Below the pieces are notes generated by a model that was not told where the DNA came from, did not search any database, and saw only the letters and a program-made list of their open reading frames with translations. Shown one piece after another: positions 1-7,477 of a stretch of 8,580 nucleotides of DNA (positions within the stretch are counted from its first letter, which is position 1; each line of letters begins with the position of its first letter). Origin of the DNA: JAVBLF01 sp031553675 (GTDB taxonomy: Bacteria; Bacillota; Clostridia; Christensenellales; CALWSW01); NCBI GenBank assembly GCA_031553675.1, contig JAVBLF010000046.1, forward strand, positions 1-8,580, read 5' to 3'. The position numbers and the translations under genes are program-made.

Positions 1-317
1 CGCCCAAAGCGATCGGCGGTGCGTTGGCGGTGTCGTTCGCGAAACGCGGCGATTTGGCGGAAGCGAAACAAAAAAAGGCTGATCAGATATGACCATTCGC
101 AGCACAGGATCACGTCCCCGTCGTCGAGCGCTTCACAGCGCCGCGTGGACGCTTTGCGCCGATCCGATGCAGAGAGAAAGCGCTTGAGCCGCGCGGTCAA
201 CGAGCCTGGTTTGTCATAAACCGTCGTCATGTAGGCGAGAAGGAAGCCGCTTTTTTTCAGGGCAGTCGCCGTCTGAAAGGAATGCTGTTTGCCGGGGTGG
301 GCCAGAAGCACTTTCAT
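1..317 (-). CDS. Glycosyltransferase, N-terminal part (partial, runs off left edge)
   Basis: Reading leftward from an ATG at 317-315, the frame stays open for 105 codons to the window edge. The protein starts MKVLLAHPGKQHSFQTATAL, followed by a segment containing YMTTVYDKPGSL and later DGDVILCCEW. An N-terminal LLAHPGxQHS stretch followed by a helix and a conserved YxTxxY motif is what I know from GT4-type (GT-B fold) glycosyltransferases of capsule and exopolysaccharide clusters. The donor-binding C-terminal domain lies outside the window, so the sugar specificity cannot be judged. The ATG overlaps the stop of the upstream aldolase gene as ATGA (314-317), which supports both the start and membership of the same operon. 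It probably transfers one sugar of the repeat unit at the cytoplasmic membrane face. Family assignment is moderately sure because only the acceptor-side domain is visible. Confidence 0.7.
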   Translation of the reverse strand, partial: MKVLLAHPGKQHSFQTATALKKSGFLLAYMTTVYDKPGSLTARLKRFLSASDRRKASTRRCEALDDGDVILCCEWSYLISLFLFRFRQIAAFRERHRQRTADRFG

Positions 318-1420
318 CGGCTCACTTCCTTCTGCCATTCGCGGGTGCTGGAAAAGGCGTCGTTCGCCGCGCTTTCGGCGGGGGGAAGCGGGCTGCCTTT
401 GTAGGTTTCCCAAATCCCGACGCCGGGCGCGGTCACGCCGTCGAGGTAGGAGGCGTCGTAACGACCGCGTTTTTCGCAGGGCATCGACTGGAACAGCACG
501 TCCATTTGCTGAAAAGAAATCTCATGCCGATTCGCGAGCTCGCTCGCATAGTTGGGATGCGCGCCGTGGATCGCCGCGAGGAGGTTGGGGATCGAGTAGC
601 CCCAGGGTTCGTTCCGGAAAAACGGGAGGATCTGGGTTTCGACGGCGTGGAGCAACGGTTCGAGGCGATACGCGCCGTTGTATGCGTCGTTCATGGCATC
701 GACCCACAGCTCGGTCTGGAGGTTGCCCGCGCCGCGCCCCATGCCGAACAAGCTACCATCGACGATCGCGGGCCGATTGGACGCAGCTTCGACGAAACTT
801 TGGGCATTGGCAAAGGCCATCTGGGTGTTGTTGTGCGCGTGGAAGCCGAGGGAAATGGCACGATCGAGGCGCTCCTCCGTCTGCGCAAGCAACGAAAACA
901 GTTCCGATCGCTTCATCGTCCCGAAGCTATCCACGATGTAAAATGCGTGGGGCCGGAGCTCGTTGGTGCGGTCGATCAGTTCGTCGAACGCGCGCGCAGA
1001 ATACTGGAGCGACACCATGGGCTGCAAAAAAACGCGATACCCCTTGCTCTGCAAGGTGTGTGAAAGGGCGATCGCGCCCTTCATGTCGTCTTTGTGAAAC
1101 GCGACGCGAAGGCCGTCGACGCCGGAGCACGCGGCGTCCGGAAGCGTCGTGGGGTCGCAGTCGCCGTAATTGACCATCAGGACGAAAAGCGGGCCGTCGC
1201 TTGTCTCGGGGAGCAGGCGGCGCAAATCGCCCACATTCGCAAAGAGCGTGCTGTCGCGGTCGAACGGGGCGGCCGCGGAGAGAAAGCCGCATTCGATGAC
1301 GTCGATACGCGCCGCGACGAGGCAGCGGATGATGTGGGAGATCGTATGAAACCCAAAGTTCCAACGGTTGCAGTAGCCGCCGTCGCGCAGGGTTGCGTCG
1401 AGTATTTGAAGCTGTTTCAT
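314..1420 (-). CDS. DRE-TIM metallolyase-type aldolase (4-hydroxy-2-oxovalerate aldolase/HMG-CoA lyase-like)
   Basis: 368 residues from the ATG at 1420-1418, which overlaps the upstream stop as ATGA; the in-frame ATG 14 codons earlier lies inside the previous gene and is less likely. The DRE-TIM signature is clear: LDATLRDGG at 7-15 (D8, R12, D13), GFHAHNN at 192-198 (metal-ligand histidines H194 and H196), and GMGRGAGNLQTE at 226-237. Family knowledge: such TIM barrels use a divalent metal to make or break C-C bonds next to a 2-oxo acid. The classical relatives act in catabolism or leucine synthesis, but this gene sits among glycan genes and directly follows a CMP-sugar synthetase. My inference is that it builds or trims the carbon chain of a 2-keto acid sugar that is then CMP-activated, replacing the NeuB or KdsA-type synthase. 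The substrate is unknown. The C-terminal 80 residues show no extra domain I recognise. Confidence 0.85.
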   Translation of the reverse strand: MKQLQILDATLRDGGYCNRWNFGFHTISHIIRCLVAARIDVIECGFLSAAAPFDRDSTLFANVGDLRRLLPETSDGPLFVLMVNYGDCDPTTLPDAACSGVDGLRVAFHKDDMKGAIALSHTLQSKGYRVFLQPMVSLQYSARAFDELIDRTNELRPHAFYIVDSFGTMKRSELFSLLAQTEERLDRAISLGFHAHNNTQMAFANAQSFVEAASNRPAIVDGSLFGMGRGAGNLQTELWVDAMNDAYNGAYRLEPLLHAVETQILPFFRNEPWGYSIPNLLAAIHGAHPNYASELANRHEISFQQMDVLFQSMPCEKRGRYDASYLDGVTAPGVGIWETYKGSPLPPAESAANDAFSSTREWQKEVSR

Positions 1421-2091
1421 GTCGTTTCCCCCCGTGATCCGTCGCGAAACGCCCGCGTCCAAACGGCGTCGGCCAGGCGGAAGTCTTCGGGCTCGTCGAT
1501 GTCGATGCCCTCGATCGCGCTCACCTCGACCATGCGCGGCGTTTGACCGATGCGGCGCCGCAGTTCGAGAAGCACGCGCTTGGTAAAGATGTAAAAACCG
1601 CTCGTCTCGACGAAGAGTGGCGGCAGATCTTGCGTGCGGGGGATCGCGTCAAGGCGATAATTGACGGGGCCCTGCTCATTCCAGAGGAAGTCCTGGAGCT
1701 TTCGCACCGCGAAGGCGGAATCGTATGCGCCAGACAGGACGGCATCCAGACCGGTTTCGATCGATTCTTTCGAGACAAAGGGCGAGGTGGCGTGCGACAT
1801 GACGTAAACGTCGGAATCGACCGTCGCGGCGAAGGCGAGCAAGATGTCGTTCACCGTCGTTTCATCTCGGTCAAGCGCGGGATCGCGCCGCAAAAACGTG
1901 ACGCCTTCCGGCAAATAGCCGCATATCGCGGGATCGCTACAGTAGACATAGGTCGCGTCGATCGCGTCGATGCGCGTCAGTGTACGCAACACATAGTGGC
2001 AAAGCGGTTTTCCGTCGGTAAAGGAGGTCGTGTTTTTGTGCGGCATGCGGCGGTTGTTCCGCTTGATGGGCACGATCGCCGTGACGTTCAT
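1417..2091 (-). CDS. Acylneuraminate/KDO-type cytidylyltransferase (CMP-sugar synthetase)
   Basis: 224 residues, the usual length for NeuA/KdsB/PseF-type enzymes, which transfer CMP from CTP to the anomeric oxygen of a 2-keto acid sugar. Visible motifs: the N-terminal nucleotide-binding loop IVPIKRNNRRMPHKN (6-20) followed by GKPL (27-30); SHATSPF at 99-105, in place of the common LQPTSP; ETSGFYIF at 162-169; and GIDIDEPEDF at 195-204 with likely metal-binding D197 and D199. The loop departs from the classical ARGGSK pattern of true sialic acid synthetases, which points to a different acidic sugar. The start ATG (2091-2089) shares ATGA with the preceding gene, and the stop shares ATGA with the aldolase start. 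Activating the product of the adjacent aldolase is the obvious role, but this is inferred from neighbourhood. Confidence 0.88.
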   Translation of the reverse strand: MNVTAIVPIKRNNRRMPHKNTTSFTDGKPLCHYVLRTLTRIDAIDATYVYCSDPAICGYLPEGVTFLRRDPALDRDETTVNDILLAFAATVDSDVYVMSHATSPFVSKESIETGLDAVLSGAYDSAFAVRKLQDFLWNEQGPVNYRLDAIPRTQDLPPLFVETSGFYIFTKRVLLELRRRIGQTPRMVEVSAIEGIDIDEPEDFRLADAVWTRAFRDGSRGETT

Positions 2092-2894
2092 GGGGCTTCC
2101 TTTCTCAAGACGAGTTCATCGATGTCGATCCGCGGGTAGACGTCGAGCAACGATCCGGGCGTCGCGTTGCGAATCTGGATGCCGCGCGCGGCGGCGTAGT
2201 CGCGCAGATATTCGTGCTGCCTGCACGCGATCGCATGCCCTTGGAGGTCCTGGTAGAGGCTTTCGCGGCGTTGGGCGGCGTTCGACGCGTCGTAGAAATG
2301 CGCGTCCTTGCGCGACGCGAAGAGGCTGAAGTCGCAGCCGAGCAGGTCGATCTGCGTAAAGCCCAAGTGGATGGCGCACATGACCGCGAAGGGGATGACG
2401 TTGATCCAGGCGTTGGCCGTTTGGCTCAGGTCGCAGCGCAGTTTCGAAGAAGTTGGCCATATTTTGCTGTGGACGAAGTAGACGTTTTCGCCCTCCGGTA
2501 CGACGCCGATGCCGCGTTGGTAAAAAAAGTAGCTCGTCTTGTCTTTGCGCCGCGCCATGTACGGAACGATCGAGTCGCGGTTTTCTCGGATGACGCGCTC
2601 GTCGCAAAAGCAGTGAAAGCGCGGATCGACTTCGTCGTATTTGTCGGAGTGGTGAAAACCGTTGACGACAAAAGTCGGGACGCCCCGCAGCACGGATAGG
2701 TCGAGCGCATTGATGGAAGGCCCGTTTCCGAGTACGACGCAGCGCGCACCGGCATACCGGCCGCGCAGGGCTTGGTTCCGAGCGAATTGCGCTCTATGTG
2801 TCCGATATTCGATCCAAGCGGGAAACCGAAGCAAGAGGTTGGCCGCGGCGAGGGCTCCTTCCGAAGCGATCCGCACGACGTCGATGGGGTTCAT
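2088..2894 (-). CDS. GNGPS-motif protein, DUF115/CST-I-like, putative glycosyltransferase
   Basis: 268 residues from the ATG at 2894-2892, preceded by a purine-rich AAAGGGAAG Shine-Dalgarno; an earlier in-frame ATG 11 codons upstream has weaker support. Visible features: an N-terminal helix (1-45), then CVVLGNGPSINALDLS (52-67) as the nucleotide-binding glycine loop, VVNGFHHSDKYDEVDPRFHCFCDE (76-99, split here by motif), LLGCDFS at 184-190, HFYD at 199-202 and a C-terminal NATPGSLLDVYPR block (243-255). The GNGPS loop with a downstream GCDFS/HFY pair is shared by DUF115 (MptE-like) proteins and by CST-I-type (GT42) sialyltransferases, which use CMP-sugars. Because the next gene makes a CMP-sugar, I infer that this protein may transfer that sugar onto the glycan. 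A non-transferase DUF115 role cannot be excluded. No signal peptide or membrane segment is evident. Confidence 0.65.
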   Translation of the reverse strand: MNPIDVVRIASEGALAAANLLLRFPAWIEYRTHRAQFARNQALRGRYAGARCVVLGNGPSINALDLSVLRGVPTFVVNGFHHSDKYDEVDPRFHCFCDERVIRENRDSIVPYMARRKDKTSYFFYQRGIGVVPEGENVYFVHSKIWPTSSKLRCDLSQTANAWINVIPFAVMCAIHLGFTQIDLLGCDFSLFASRKDAHFYDASNAAQRRESLYQDLQGHAIACRQHEYLRDYAAARGIQIRNATPGSLLDVYPRIDIDELVLRKEAP

Positions 2895-4317
2895 AGCGCT
2901 TCCCTTTCGTTTCCGCCCATGCGCCAAAATGGCGGCTCCTCGCCCAATCCGTGAGTTTGACGGGCAAGGCTGTGAACAGCGCCGCGAGGAGGGCGGTTCC
3001 GGTGTTGCAGCGCGAGATCGCGAGGAAAAGGATCGAATAGAGGGCCGCGTAAAGCAGTGTGGAGCTGCGCGTCGCGCGCGGACCAGCGTAGAGCAAGGTC
3101 ATTTTTTTGAACAAGACGCCCAGCGCGAACTGAAACGCCACACAGCCCCCGATGCCGAATTCGAAATAATACTCCCCGATGTTGGGGAAGGCGACGCCCG
3201 CGAGGACGGCCCTTTCGTTGACGGCGTTGCGCAGCACTTCGAACAGTACGCCGTCGGGCTTGCCGGGCCACAGGAAGCGCGGGATGAATTGTGTAAACGA
3301 GCAGACGAAGATCTGTTTGCCGTGCGTATAGGCGTACTCGCTCGGGTAGCGGCTGACGATCCCGTAAAACTGCTTGTAGATCGTCAGGTCCGCATCGAAC
3401 ACGTTTCCGATTGCATTGACGCCGTAGGCTTGCAACGCCCCCCAGCCATATCCGTGCCGGAGGTCGCTGCGCACAAACTGGAGGAGCGAAAACAGCAGCA
3501 GCAAGCCCCCGCCGATGAAGAGCAGCGTTTTGGGCTTCGGTGTTTTGCGGCGGTCGATGCAGTGCGAGAGGTAAAGGGCCAAGAGCAGGCAGAGCAGGTA
3601 GACGCGCGTGCCGCGGATGACGTAAAGGTTGATCGTCAGCACCGTAGCCGCGATTTTGCGCACGATCCCTTCGTCGTGCCGGACGATCGTGACCCAGGGG
3701 ATGACCATCGCATAGGCAAAGAGCGTCATGAATTTGTAGTTGTTCTCGAAAAACTGGTCGCGCACTTCGCCCATCAGTCCGAAGGAAAACACATAGGCCA
3801 GGCTCTTGCCTTGCAGCAGCACGTAGGCCAAAAGAACCACATAGGACACACCCCAGATGATCCAGCTCGTGAAAAGGGTCGAACGGATTTCGCTGGGGTC
3901 GTGCGGCGTCTCGCCAACATGCCGAGACGGGAAAGTCGTCGCCCGATCGTGGCAATAGCCGAAGAGAAACGCGAGGTAAGACAGCACGTAGACAGCGCTT
4001 CCACGGACAGCGCCACCCATCACGTCGACGCCGAAGCTCAGCACTTCGCCATGGAGGATGTCGAGCATCGGGCGAATCGCAAACACGGCCATGTAGTAGA
4101 GCGTCACCATCCCGATCGGCTCGAAGAGGTAAATGGGCCGTGCGTTGAGCAGCCAAGCGAAGGCAATCGCCGTCACCACAAACGCGGCAAGTTGGGCAAT
4201 GTAGGCGTCCCGATAGCCGAAAAGCGGCATCCGGTAGAAAAAGTAGAGGGCGACGGCCAACGCGATCGACGAATAGACGAGCAGTTCGCGGCTTCTTCGG
4301 GCTTGATCATCGTTCAT
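2794..4317 (-). CDS. Wzy-like oligosaccharide repeat-unit polymerase, multi-pass membrane protein
   Basis: 507 residues from the ATG at 4317-4315, which overlaps the preceding gene by 11 nt; an earlier ATG at 4365 is possible, and neither has a strong Shine-Dalgarno. The protein is dominated by hydrophobic helices: LLVYSSIALAVALYFFY near 12-28, further segments near 40-55, 70-85, 105-120 and 155-175, LYLLCLLLALYL-like stretches near 240-260, and LLFIGGGLLLLFSLL near 275-290. A large loop holds IPRFLWPGKPDG, followed by FPNIGEYYFEFG, a pattern common in O-antigen and capsule polymerases just before the last helices. Wzy proteins polymerise lipid-linked repeat units on the outer face of the membrane, so the operon should make a polymer of repeats. 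The 3' end is odd: the frame continues 101 nt into the next gene, giving an Arg-rich tail (see findings). Confidence 0.85.
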   Translation of the reverse strand: MNDDQARRSRELLVYSSIALAVALYFFYRMPLFGYRDAYIAQLAAFVVTAIAFAWLLNARPIYLFEPIGMVTLYYMAVFAIRPMLDILHGEVLSFGVDVMGGAVRGSAVYVLSYLAFLFGYCHDRATTFPSRHVGETPHDPSEIRSTLFTSWIIWGVSYVVLLAYVLLQGKSLAYVFSFGLMGEVRDQFFENNYKFMTLFAYAMVIPWVTIVRHDEGIVRKIAATVLTINLYVIRGTRVYLLCLLLALYLSHCIDRRKTPKPKTLLFIGGGLLLLFSLLQFVRSDLRHGYGWGALQAYGVNAIGNVFDADLTIYKQFYGIVSRYPSEYAYTHGKQIFVCSFTQFIPRFLWPGKPDGVLFEVLRNAVNERAVLAGVAFPNIGEYYFEFGIGGCVAFQFALGVLFKKMTLLYAGPRATRSSTLLYAALYSILFLAISRCNTGTALLAALFTALPVKLTDWARSRHFGAWAETKGKRYEPHRRRADRFGRSPRRGQPLASVSRLDRISDT

Positions 4318-5503
4318 GGTGTACACGCTTGTCCAAGGTCGGCAATTCGTTCTGGGGAAGGGCATCGACTGCGAATGGCCAGGGCGCCTCGATCAAGCGA
4401 CGCTCCGGAACGGCTTCTTCGATCGCTTCCCGGAAGAGACGGCGCATCGCGTCGATGTGGATCTCCTGTGTATAGCGTTCTCGGTAGGCGGCGCGGTTGA
4501 CGGCCCCCATCGCGGCGATGTCCGCGTTCGAGAGCGATCGCATCCACGCATAAGCGTCGCTTTCGCGCCCGGATGCGAACAGCATGCCGTGTACACCCTC
4601 CTGAACGACGTCGGGGATGCCGGCGTGATCGCTCGCGACGATGGTCAGTCCGTTCCCCATCGCTTCGAGCAGGCTGATCGGCTGTCCTTCGCGCGGGTAG
4701 CGGGTCAGGAGCGCAAAGATGTCGGAAGTCTGGAGCAGTTTTCGTTTGGCTTCCCCTTCGACGACGCCGTGGAATGTGACGAAGGAGGACAGTTCGTGTT
4801 TGCTGAGGTAGGCGCAGAAGGCTTGCCGCGTTCGCGCGTTATCGAATGCGCCCGCAAAGTGAAAGTGAAAGCGCCTCCCCTCCCCGCTTCGAACCCGTTC
4901 GGCTTCCTGTCGCGCCATGTCGAGAACGTGCATGTAGCCTTTGCTCGGGATCAGGTTGCTGAGGTAGAGCACATCGAGCACGTCTTTGCGCGCAAGGGCC
5001 GCGCGATTGGCTTCCCATGCGCCATCCGGCATGATGAAATCGTCGTCGGCGCCGTTGGACAGGATGCGGATCCGATCATCGTCCAGCATGCCCGCAAAGA
5101 TGGACCGAAAGGATTCGGTCAGCACGATCGCGCCCGTCACATACCGCATCGCGCGAAAATTAGCGTATCGCTGCCAACGGGGAAGGGCATCGACCATCGC
5201 GCGGTAGTGTCCGCCGTGCAAATGGATCAAGCATCGCTTCCTCCGCAGGGCGAGCAGCTTGAGTATGGCGAGGTCGCGCAGATTTCCGCCGCAGCTCTGG
5301 CTGATGGCGAAGTAAAACAAGTCGGCGTCGCTTCGCCCAATTGACAGCATGCACAGCGGAAAGGCGCTCTTTCGCTTCAGATCGACCGTTTCGAACGCGA
5401 ATTCGTCGCGCAGCGCCGAATGCAAAAGGGTGTCGGCCGCTTTCGACAAGCCGTGGATTGGCGGCGGAAACTGGCTGATCAGGCAGATCGTCGGTCGTTT
5501 CAT
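4307..5503 (-). CDS. GT4-family glycosyltransferase
   Basis: 398 residues starting MKRPTICLISQFPPPIHGLS. The ATG at 5503-5501 overlaps the acyltransferase stop as ATGA and is preceded by GAGGT at Shine-Dalgarno distance, so I prefer it to the longer upstream reading. The protein shows the two-domain GT-B layout. The N-terminal part has the PPxxGLS loop (14-20) and LIHLHGGHY (92-100). The donor domain begins near 175 with LYLSNLIPSKGY (179-190; K188 in the phosphate-contacting position) and FAGAF (217-220 region), and carries the EX7E element in PREGQPISLLEAMGNG (270-285; E272 and E280). These are the retaining GT4 hallmarks. It should add one sugar from a nucleotide donor to the growing lipid-linked repeat unit. 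The last 30 residues are a Pro-rich tail of unknown role. Donor sugar and linkage cannot be predicted. Confidence 0.88.
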   Translation of the reverse strand: MKRPTICLISQFPPPIHGLSKAADTLLHSALRDEFAFETVDLKRKSAFPLCMLSIGRSDADLFYFAISQSCGGNLRDLAILKLLALRRKRCLIHLHGGHYRAMVDALPRWQRYANFRAMRYVTGAIVLTESFRSIFAGMLDDDRIRILSNGADDDFIMPDGAWEANRAALARKDVLDVLYLSNLIPSKGYMHVLDMARQEAERVRSGEGRRFHFHFAGAFDNARTRQAFCAYLSKHELSSFVTFHGVVEGEAKRKLLQTSDIFALLTRYPREGQPISLLEAMGNGLTIVASDHAGIPDVVQEGVHGMLFASGRESDAYAWMRSLSNADIAAMGAVNRAAYRERYTQEIHIDAMRRLFREAIEEAVPERRLIEAPWPFAVDALPQNELPTLDKRVHHER

Positions 5504-6081
5504 GCCCGTACCTCGCCGAGGCGGTAGAGCGCCCTGCCGGGGTTGCCCGCAATCACGGTGTTGGGCGCAAAACGTCCGCTGACGACGGCACCCGCCCCGA
5601 CGACACAGCCGTCGCCCAGTTCGGTGCCCTTCAAAACGATCGCGTTGCATCCGATGAAACAGTGGCGCCCGATGTGGATCGGCGCACTGGAGATGGCTTC
5701 TTCACAGTGGGCGTTGCGCCGATCGGCATCCAAGGGGTGAAAGTCGTTGTCGAGTATCTTGCAATTGCCGCCGATCATGGTGTGATCGCCGATGTAAATG
5801 CTGTTTCTGGCGTAGATCGTCGCGCCCGAAATCCCCACGTCGTCGCCGATCGCGATCGAAGCCCCTTCCGCACGCGCACAAAGTATCGTTCGGCTGTATA
5901 GTCCGATCAGGTTGGCCATCGCGCTCGATACGATCGTCACGCGCTCGCCGATCGCGATGCGGCCTCCCGGAGCGCGCACGATGATCGGGCAACCCTTGAG
6001 CTGGAGATCGGCGCCGTAAGCGATGCCGAGCGCCTTCAAGACGAGTTTATAGTAGTTGCTGTTGTAACTGAGCCGTCGCAT
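5500..6081 (-). CDS. Left-handed beta-helix (hexapeptide repeat) acyltransferase
   Basis: 193 residues; the ATG at 6081-6079 has a good GAGGG Shine-Dalgarno 7 nt upstream even though it lies 35 nt inside the preceding gene. After a short basic N-terminus, hexapeptide turns run from about 40 to 182: GGRIAIGERVTIVSS, ASIAIGDDVGISG, NSIYIGDHTMIGG, APIHIGRHCFIGCNAIV, and ELGDGCVVGAGAVVSG. DNDFHP (111-116) supplies a likely catalytic histidine, H115, as in the WbbJ/NodL/maltose acetyltransferase family. GNPGRALYR (179-187) is the typical C-terminal closure. These enzymes move an acetyl (or other acyl) group from CoA to a sugar hydroxyl, so the repeat unit is probably O-acetylated. It might act on a free or lipid-linked sugar; the acceptor is unknown. 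The downstream GT4 gene starts within its stop codon, implying translational coupling. Confidence 0.9.
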   Translation of the reverse strand: MRRLSYNSNYYKLVLKALGIAYGADLQLKGCPIIVRAPGGRIAIGERVTIVSSAMANLIGLYSRTILCARAEGASIAIGDDVGISGATIYARNSIYIGDHTMIGGNCKILDNDFHPLDADRRNAHCEEAISSAPIHIGRHCFIGCNAIVLKGTELGDGCVVGAGAVVSGRFAPNTVIAGNPGRALYRLGEVRA

Positions 6082-7336
6082 CGCAATCCCTCACGGTAAG
6101 TGCTTCGATCGCCGACCGGTATCGGTCGATCGCGTCGTCTTTTGTCAAATGCATGTCGAGATACGTGCGTCCGCGCGCGCCCATCTTCCGCACTTCCTGC
6201 CGCATATCCGAGGCGGTCATGCGCGAAAGAAGCTTTGCGATCGCGTCGTAATCGCCCGGAGCGCAGACCATGCCACAGCCGGACGTTTCGACGATCCGCC
6301 GCGCTTCGGTGCCCGATTCCAGTACGCCGATCATCGGCTTTCCCACGGCGAGTATGCCGTAGAGCTTCGACGGGCAGGACACGCCTTTGATGCCCTTGGC
6401 GTTGACGCACCAGTGCAGGTCGGCCGCGTTGAGACTGTAAACCAAGTCCGCCTGCTCCTGGTAGGGGATGAAGACGACGTTGTGATAGCCCGCCTCTGCG
6501 CAGCGCTCGACGAGATGGGGTTTGCGCGCGCCGTCGCCGACGATCGCGAAACGCACCGCGTCATCCGGAAAAGCGCCCATGACTTCGATCAGGTTGTCGA
6601 GGTCGTAAAAGAGCCCGACATTCCCGCTGTACATGACGACAAATTTTCCTTCCAGACCGTATCGCCTTCGAAAGGCGGCGACCTTTTCGTGTTCCGGAGG
6701 CAGCGGCACGATTTTCGACTCGTCGATCCAGTTGTGGATCACGGCGGTCTGCGGCACGCTTGGATGGCGGGCAAAGCGTTCTGAAAGCGTTTGGCGCATG
6801 TCCTCGCCGACGACGGCCACGAGATCGGCCCGTTTGCAAGAGAACTTGTCCAACGCCATCAAGATGCGCAGCAACGCGGTGTTCCCCGCGTAGCGCACCG
6901 CCTGGATTTGCTCCGGGTTGAAGTCCTGGATGTTGTAAATCATGCGGGCGCCGAGGACAAACTTGCCGACGACACCCAGCAATCCGCCCAAGATTGGCGG
7001 CTGCGAGGAAGCCATGACGACGTCTTGCGGACCGATGCGAAAGGTCGCGCCGATCGATCTCCAAAAGTACGCGGAGATATGGCGTACGCGGCTCCATTTG
7101 TTCTGTTTGTCGAAGCGCGGTACTTTGACGCGCACGACATGGATTCCCTCGAATTCTTCGAAGGTGTAGGGCGCTTTGAGGTAGCGATCTTCGATCGCGC
7201 CCGTATAGCATGGGATGGCGCAAATCACGGTAATTTCGTGCGTGTCCTTGAGCCCCCGGCAGAGGTCGGTGTAGATCTGCGCCAAGGCAGCCAGCTCGGG
7301 GGCAAAGTAGTTCGCGTAAAGCAGCAATTTTGGCAT
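6047..7336 (-). CDS. WbuB-like GT4 glycosyltransferase, first gene of the operon
   Basis: 429 residues starting MPKLLLYANYFAPELAALAQ. I chose the ATG at 7336-7334 because the GT-B core starts immediately and GGGAAGG lies 11 nt upstream; a TTG 22 codons earlier would add a low-complexity Gly/Ala-rich leader. Motifs: NYFAPE (9-14), MASSQPPILGGLLG (108-121), IYNIQDFNPEQ (133-143), VIHNWID (199-205), the start of the donor domain VMYSGNVGLFYDLDNL (234-249), FAIVGDGARK (263-272), and SKLYGILAVGKPMIG (323-337). The QPP...IQDFxPE and YSGNxG...SKLYxxLAxGKP set is typical of the WbuB/FucNAc-transferase-like branch of GT4 in O-antigen and capsule clusters. It should add a sugar, often an amino-deoxy sugar in this branch, to the lipid-linked intermediate. 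A sigma-A promoter lies about 140 bp upstream. The 3' end overlaps the acyltransferase by 35 nt. Confidence 0.88.
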   Translation of the reverse strand: MPKLLLYANYFAPELAALAQIYTDLCRGLKDTHEITVICAIPCYTGAIEDRYLKAPYTFEEFEGIHVVRVKVPRFDKQNKWSRVRHISAYFWRSIGATFRIGPQDVVMASSQPPILGGLLGVVGKFVLGARMIYNIQDFNPEQIQAVRYAGNTALLRILMALDKFSCKRADLVAVVGEDMRQTLSERFARHPSVPQTAVIHNWIDESKIVPLPPEHEKVAAFRRRYGLEGKFVVMYSGNVGLFYDLDNLIEVMGAFPDDAVRFAIVGDGARKPHLVERCAEAGYHNVVFIPYQEQADLVYSLNAADLHWCVNAKGIKGVSCPSKLYGILAVGKPMIGVLESGTEARRIVETSGCGMVCAPGDYDAIAKLLSRMTASDMRQEVRKMGARGRTYLDMHLTKDDAIDRYRSAIEALTVRDCDATAQLQQQLL

Positions 7337-7347
7337 GACGGCAAACG

Positions 7348-7354
7348 CCTTCCC
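7348..7354 (-). promoter_or_regulatory. Shine-Dalgarno of the first glycan gene
   Basis: GGGAAGG on the minus strand, 11 nt before the ATG at 7336. The spacing is slightly long but this is the only purine-rich match near any candidate start. It favours the MPKLLLYANY start over the upstream TTG. Confidence 0.5.
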
Positions 7355-7449
7355 GGATGGAAACGCAATCGCGCCACCACCCACACCACAAGAATGCTTC
7401 AAATGTGGCTTTTATCTTGTTTTGAATGTGCAAACGAGAATCGTCAGTC

Positions 7450-7470
7450 AACATATCGTGATTGTATGTT
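7450..7470. promoter_or_regulatory. Inverted repeat at the predicted transcription start (possible operator)
   Basis: Perfect 6-bp arms AACATA (7450-7455) and TATGTT (7465-7470) with a 9-bp spacer, covering roughly +1 to +22 of the predicted transcript. The AT-only character of most of the arms makes a stable RNA hairpin unlikely, so a DNA-binding site is the better reading. No known regulator is recognised. Confidence 0.3.
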
Positions 7471-7477
7471 TATTTTC

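Larger units (their letters stand above)
7337..7471 (-). other. Predicted 5' leader of the glycan operon
   Basis: About 135 nt from the predicted transcription start to the first ATG. Its promoter-proximal half is AT-rich and the rest is GC-rich with a GTGGTGTGGGTGGTGG stretch near 7373-7388. I see no recognised riboswitch, T-box or clear terminator hairpin. A short open frame starting near 7454 runs on into the first gene in a different frame and is probably a shadow. Confidence 0.35.

Noticed and set aside
2662..4500. A 612-codon open frame on the plus strand opposite the polymerase gene.
   Set aside because: It is charged, low-complexity and without any motif, and lies antisense to a well-supported membrane protein; long antisense frames are common in GC-rich DNA.
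6561..7454. A 297-codon minus-strand frame starting near 7454 in the leader.
   Set aside because: It overlaps the WbuB-like glycosyltransferase in another frame and shows no recognisable motif beyond Arg-rich shadow sequence.
7461..7468. CATACAAT as a sigma-E/sigma-K minus 10 element for the glycan operon.
   Set aside because: The minus 10 match is good but no ATA-type minus 35 lies at the expected distance, and a far better sigma-A promoter sits 10 bp upstream.
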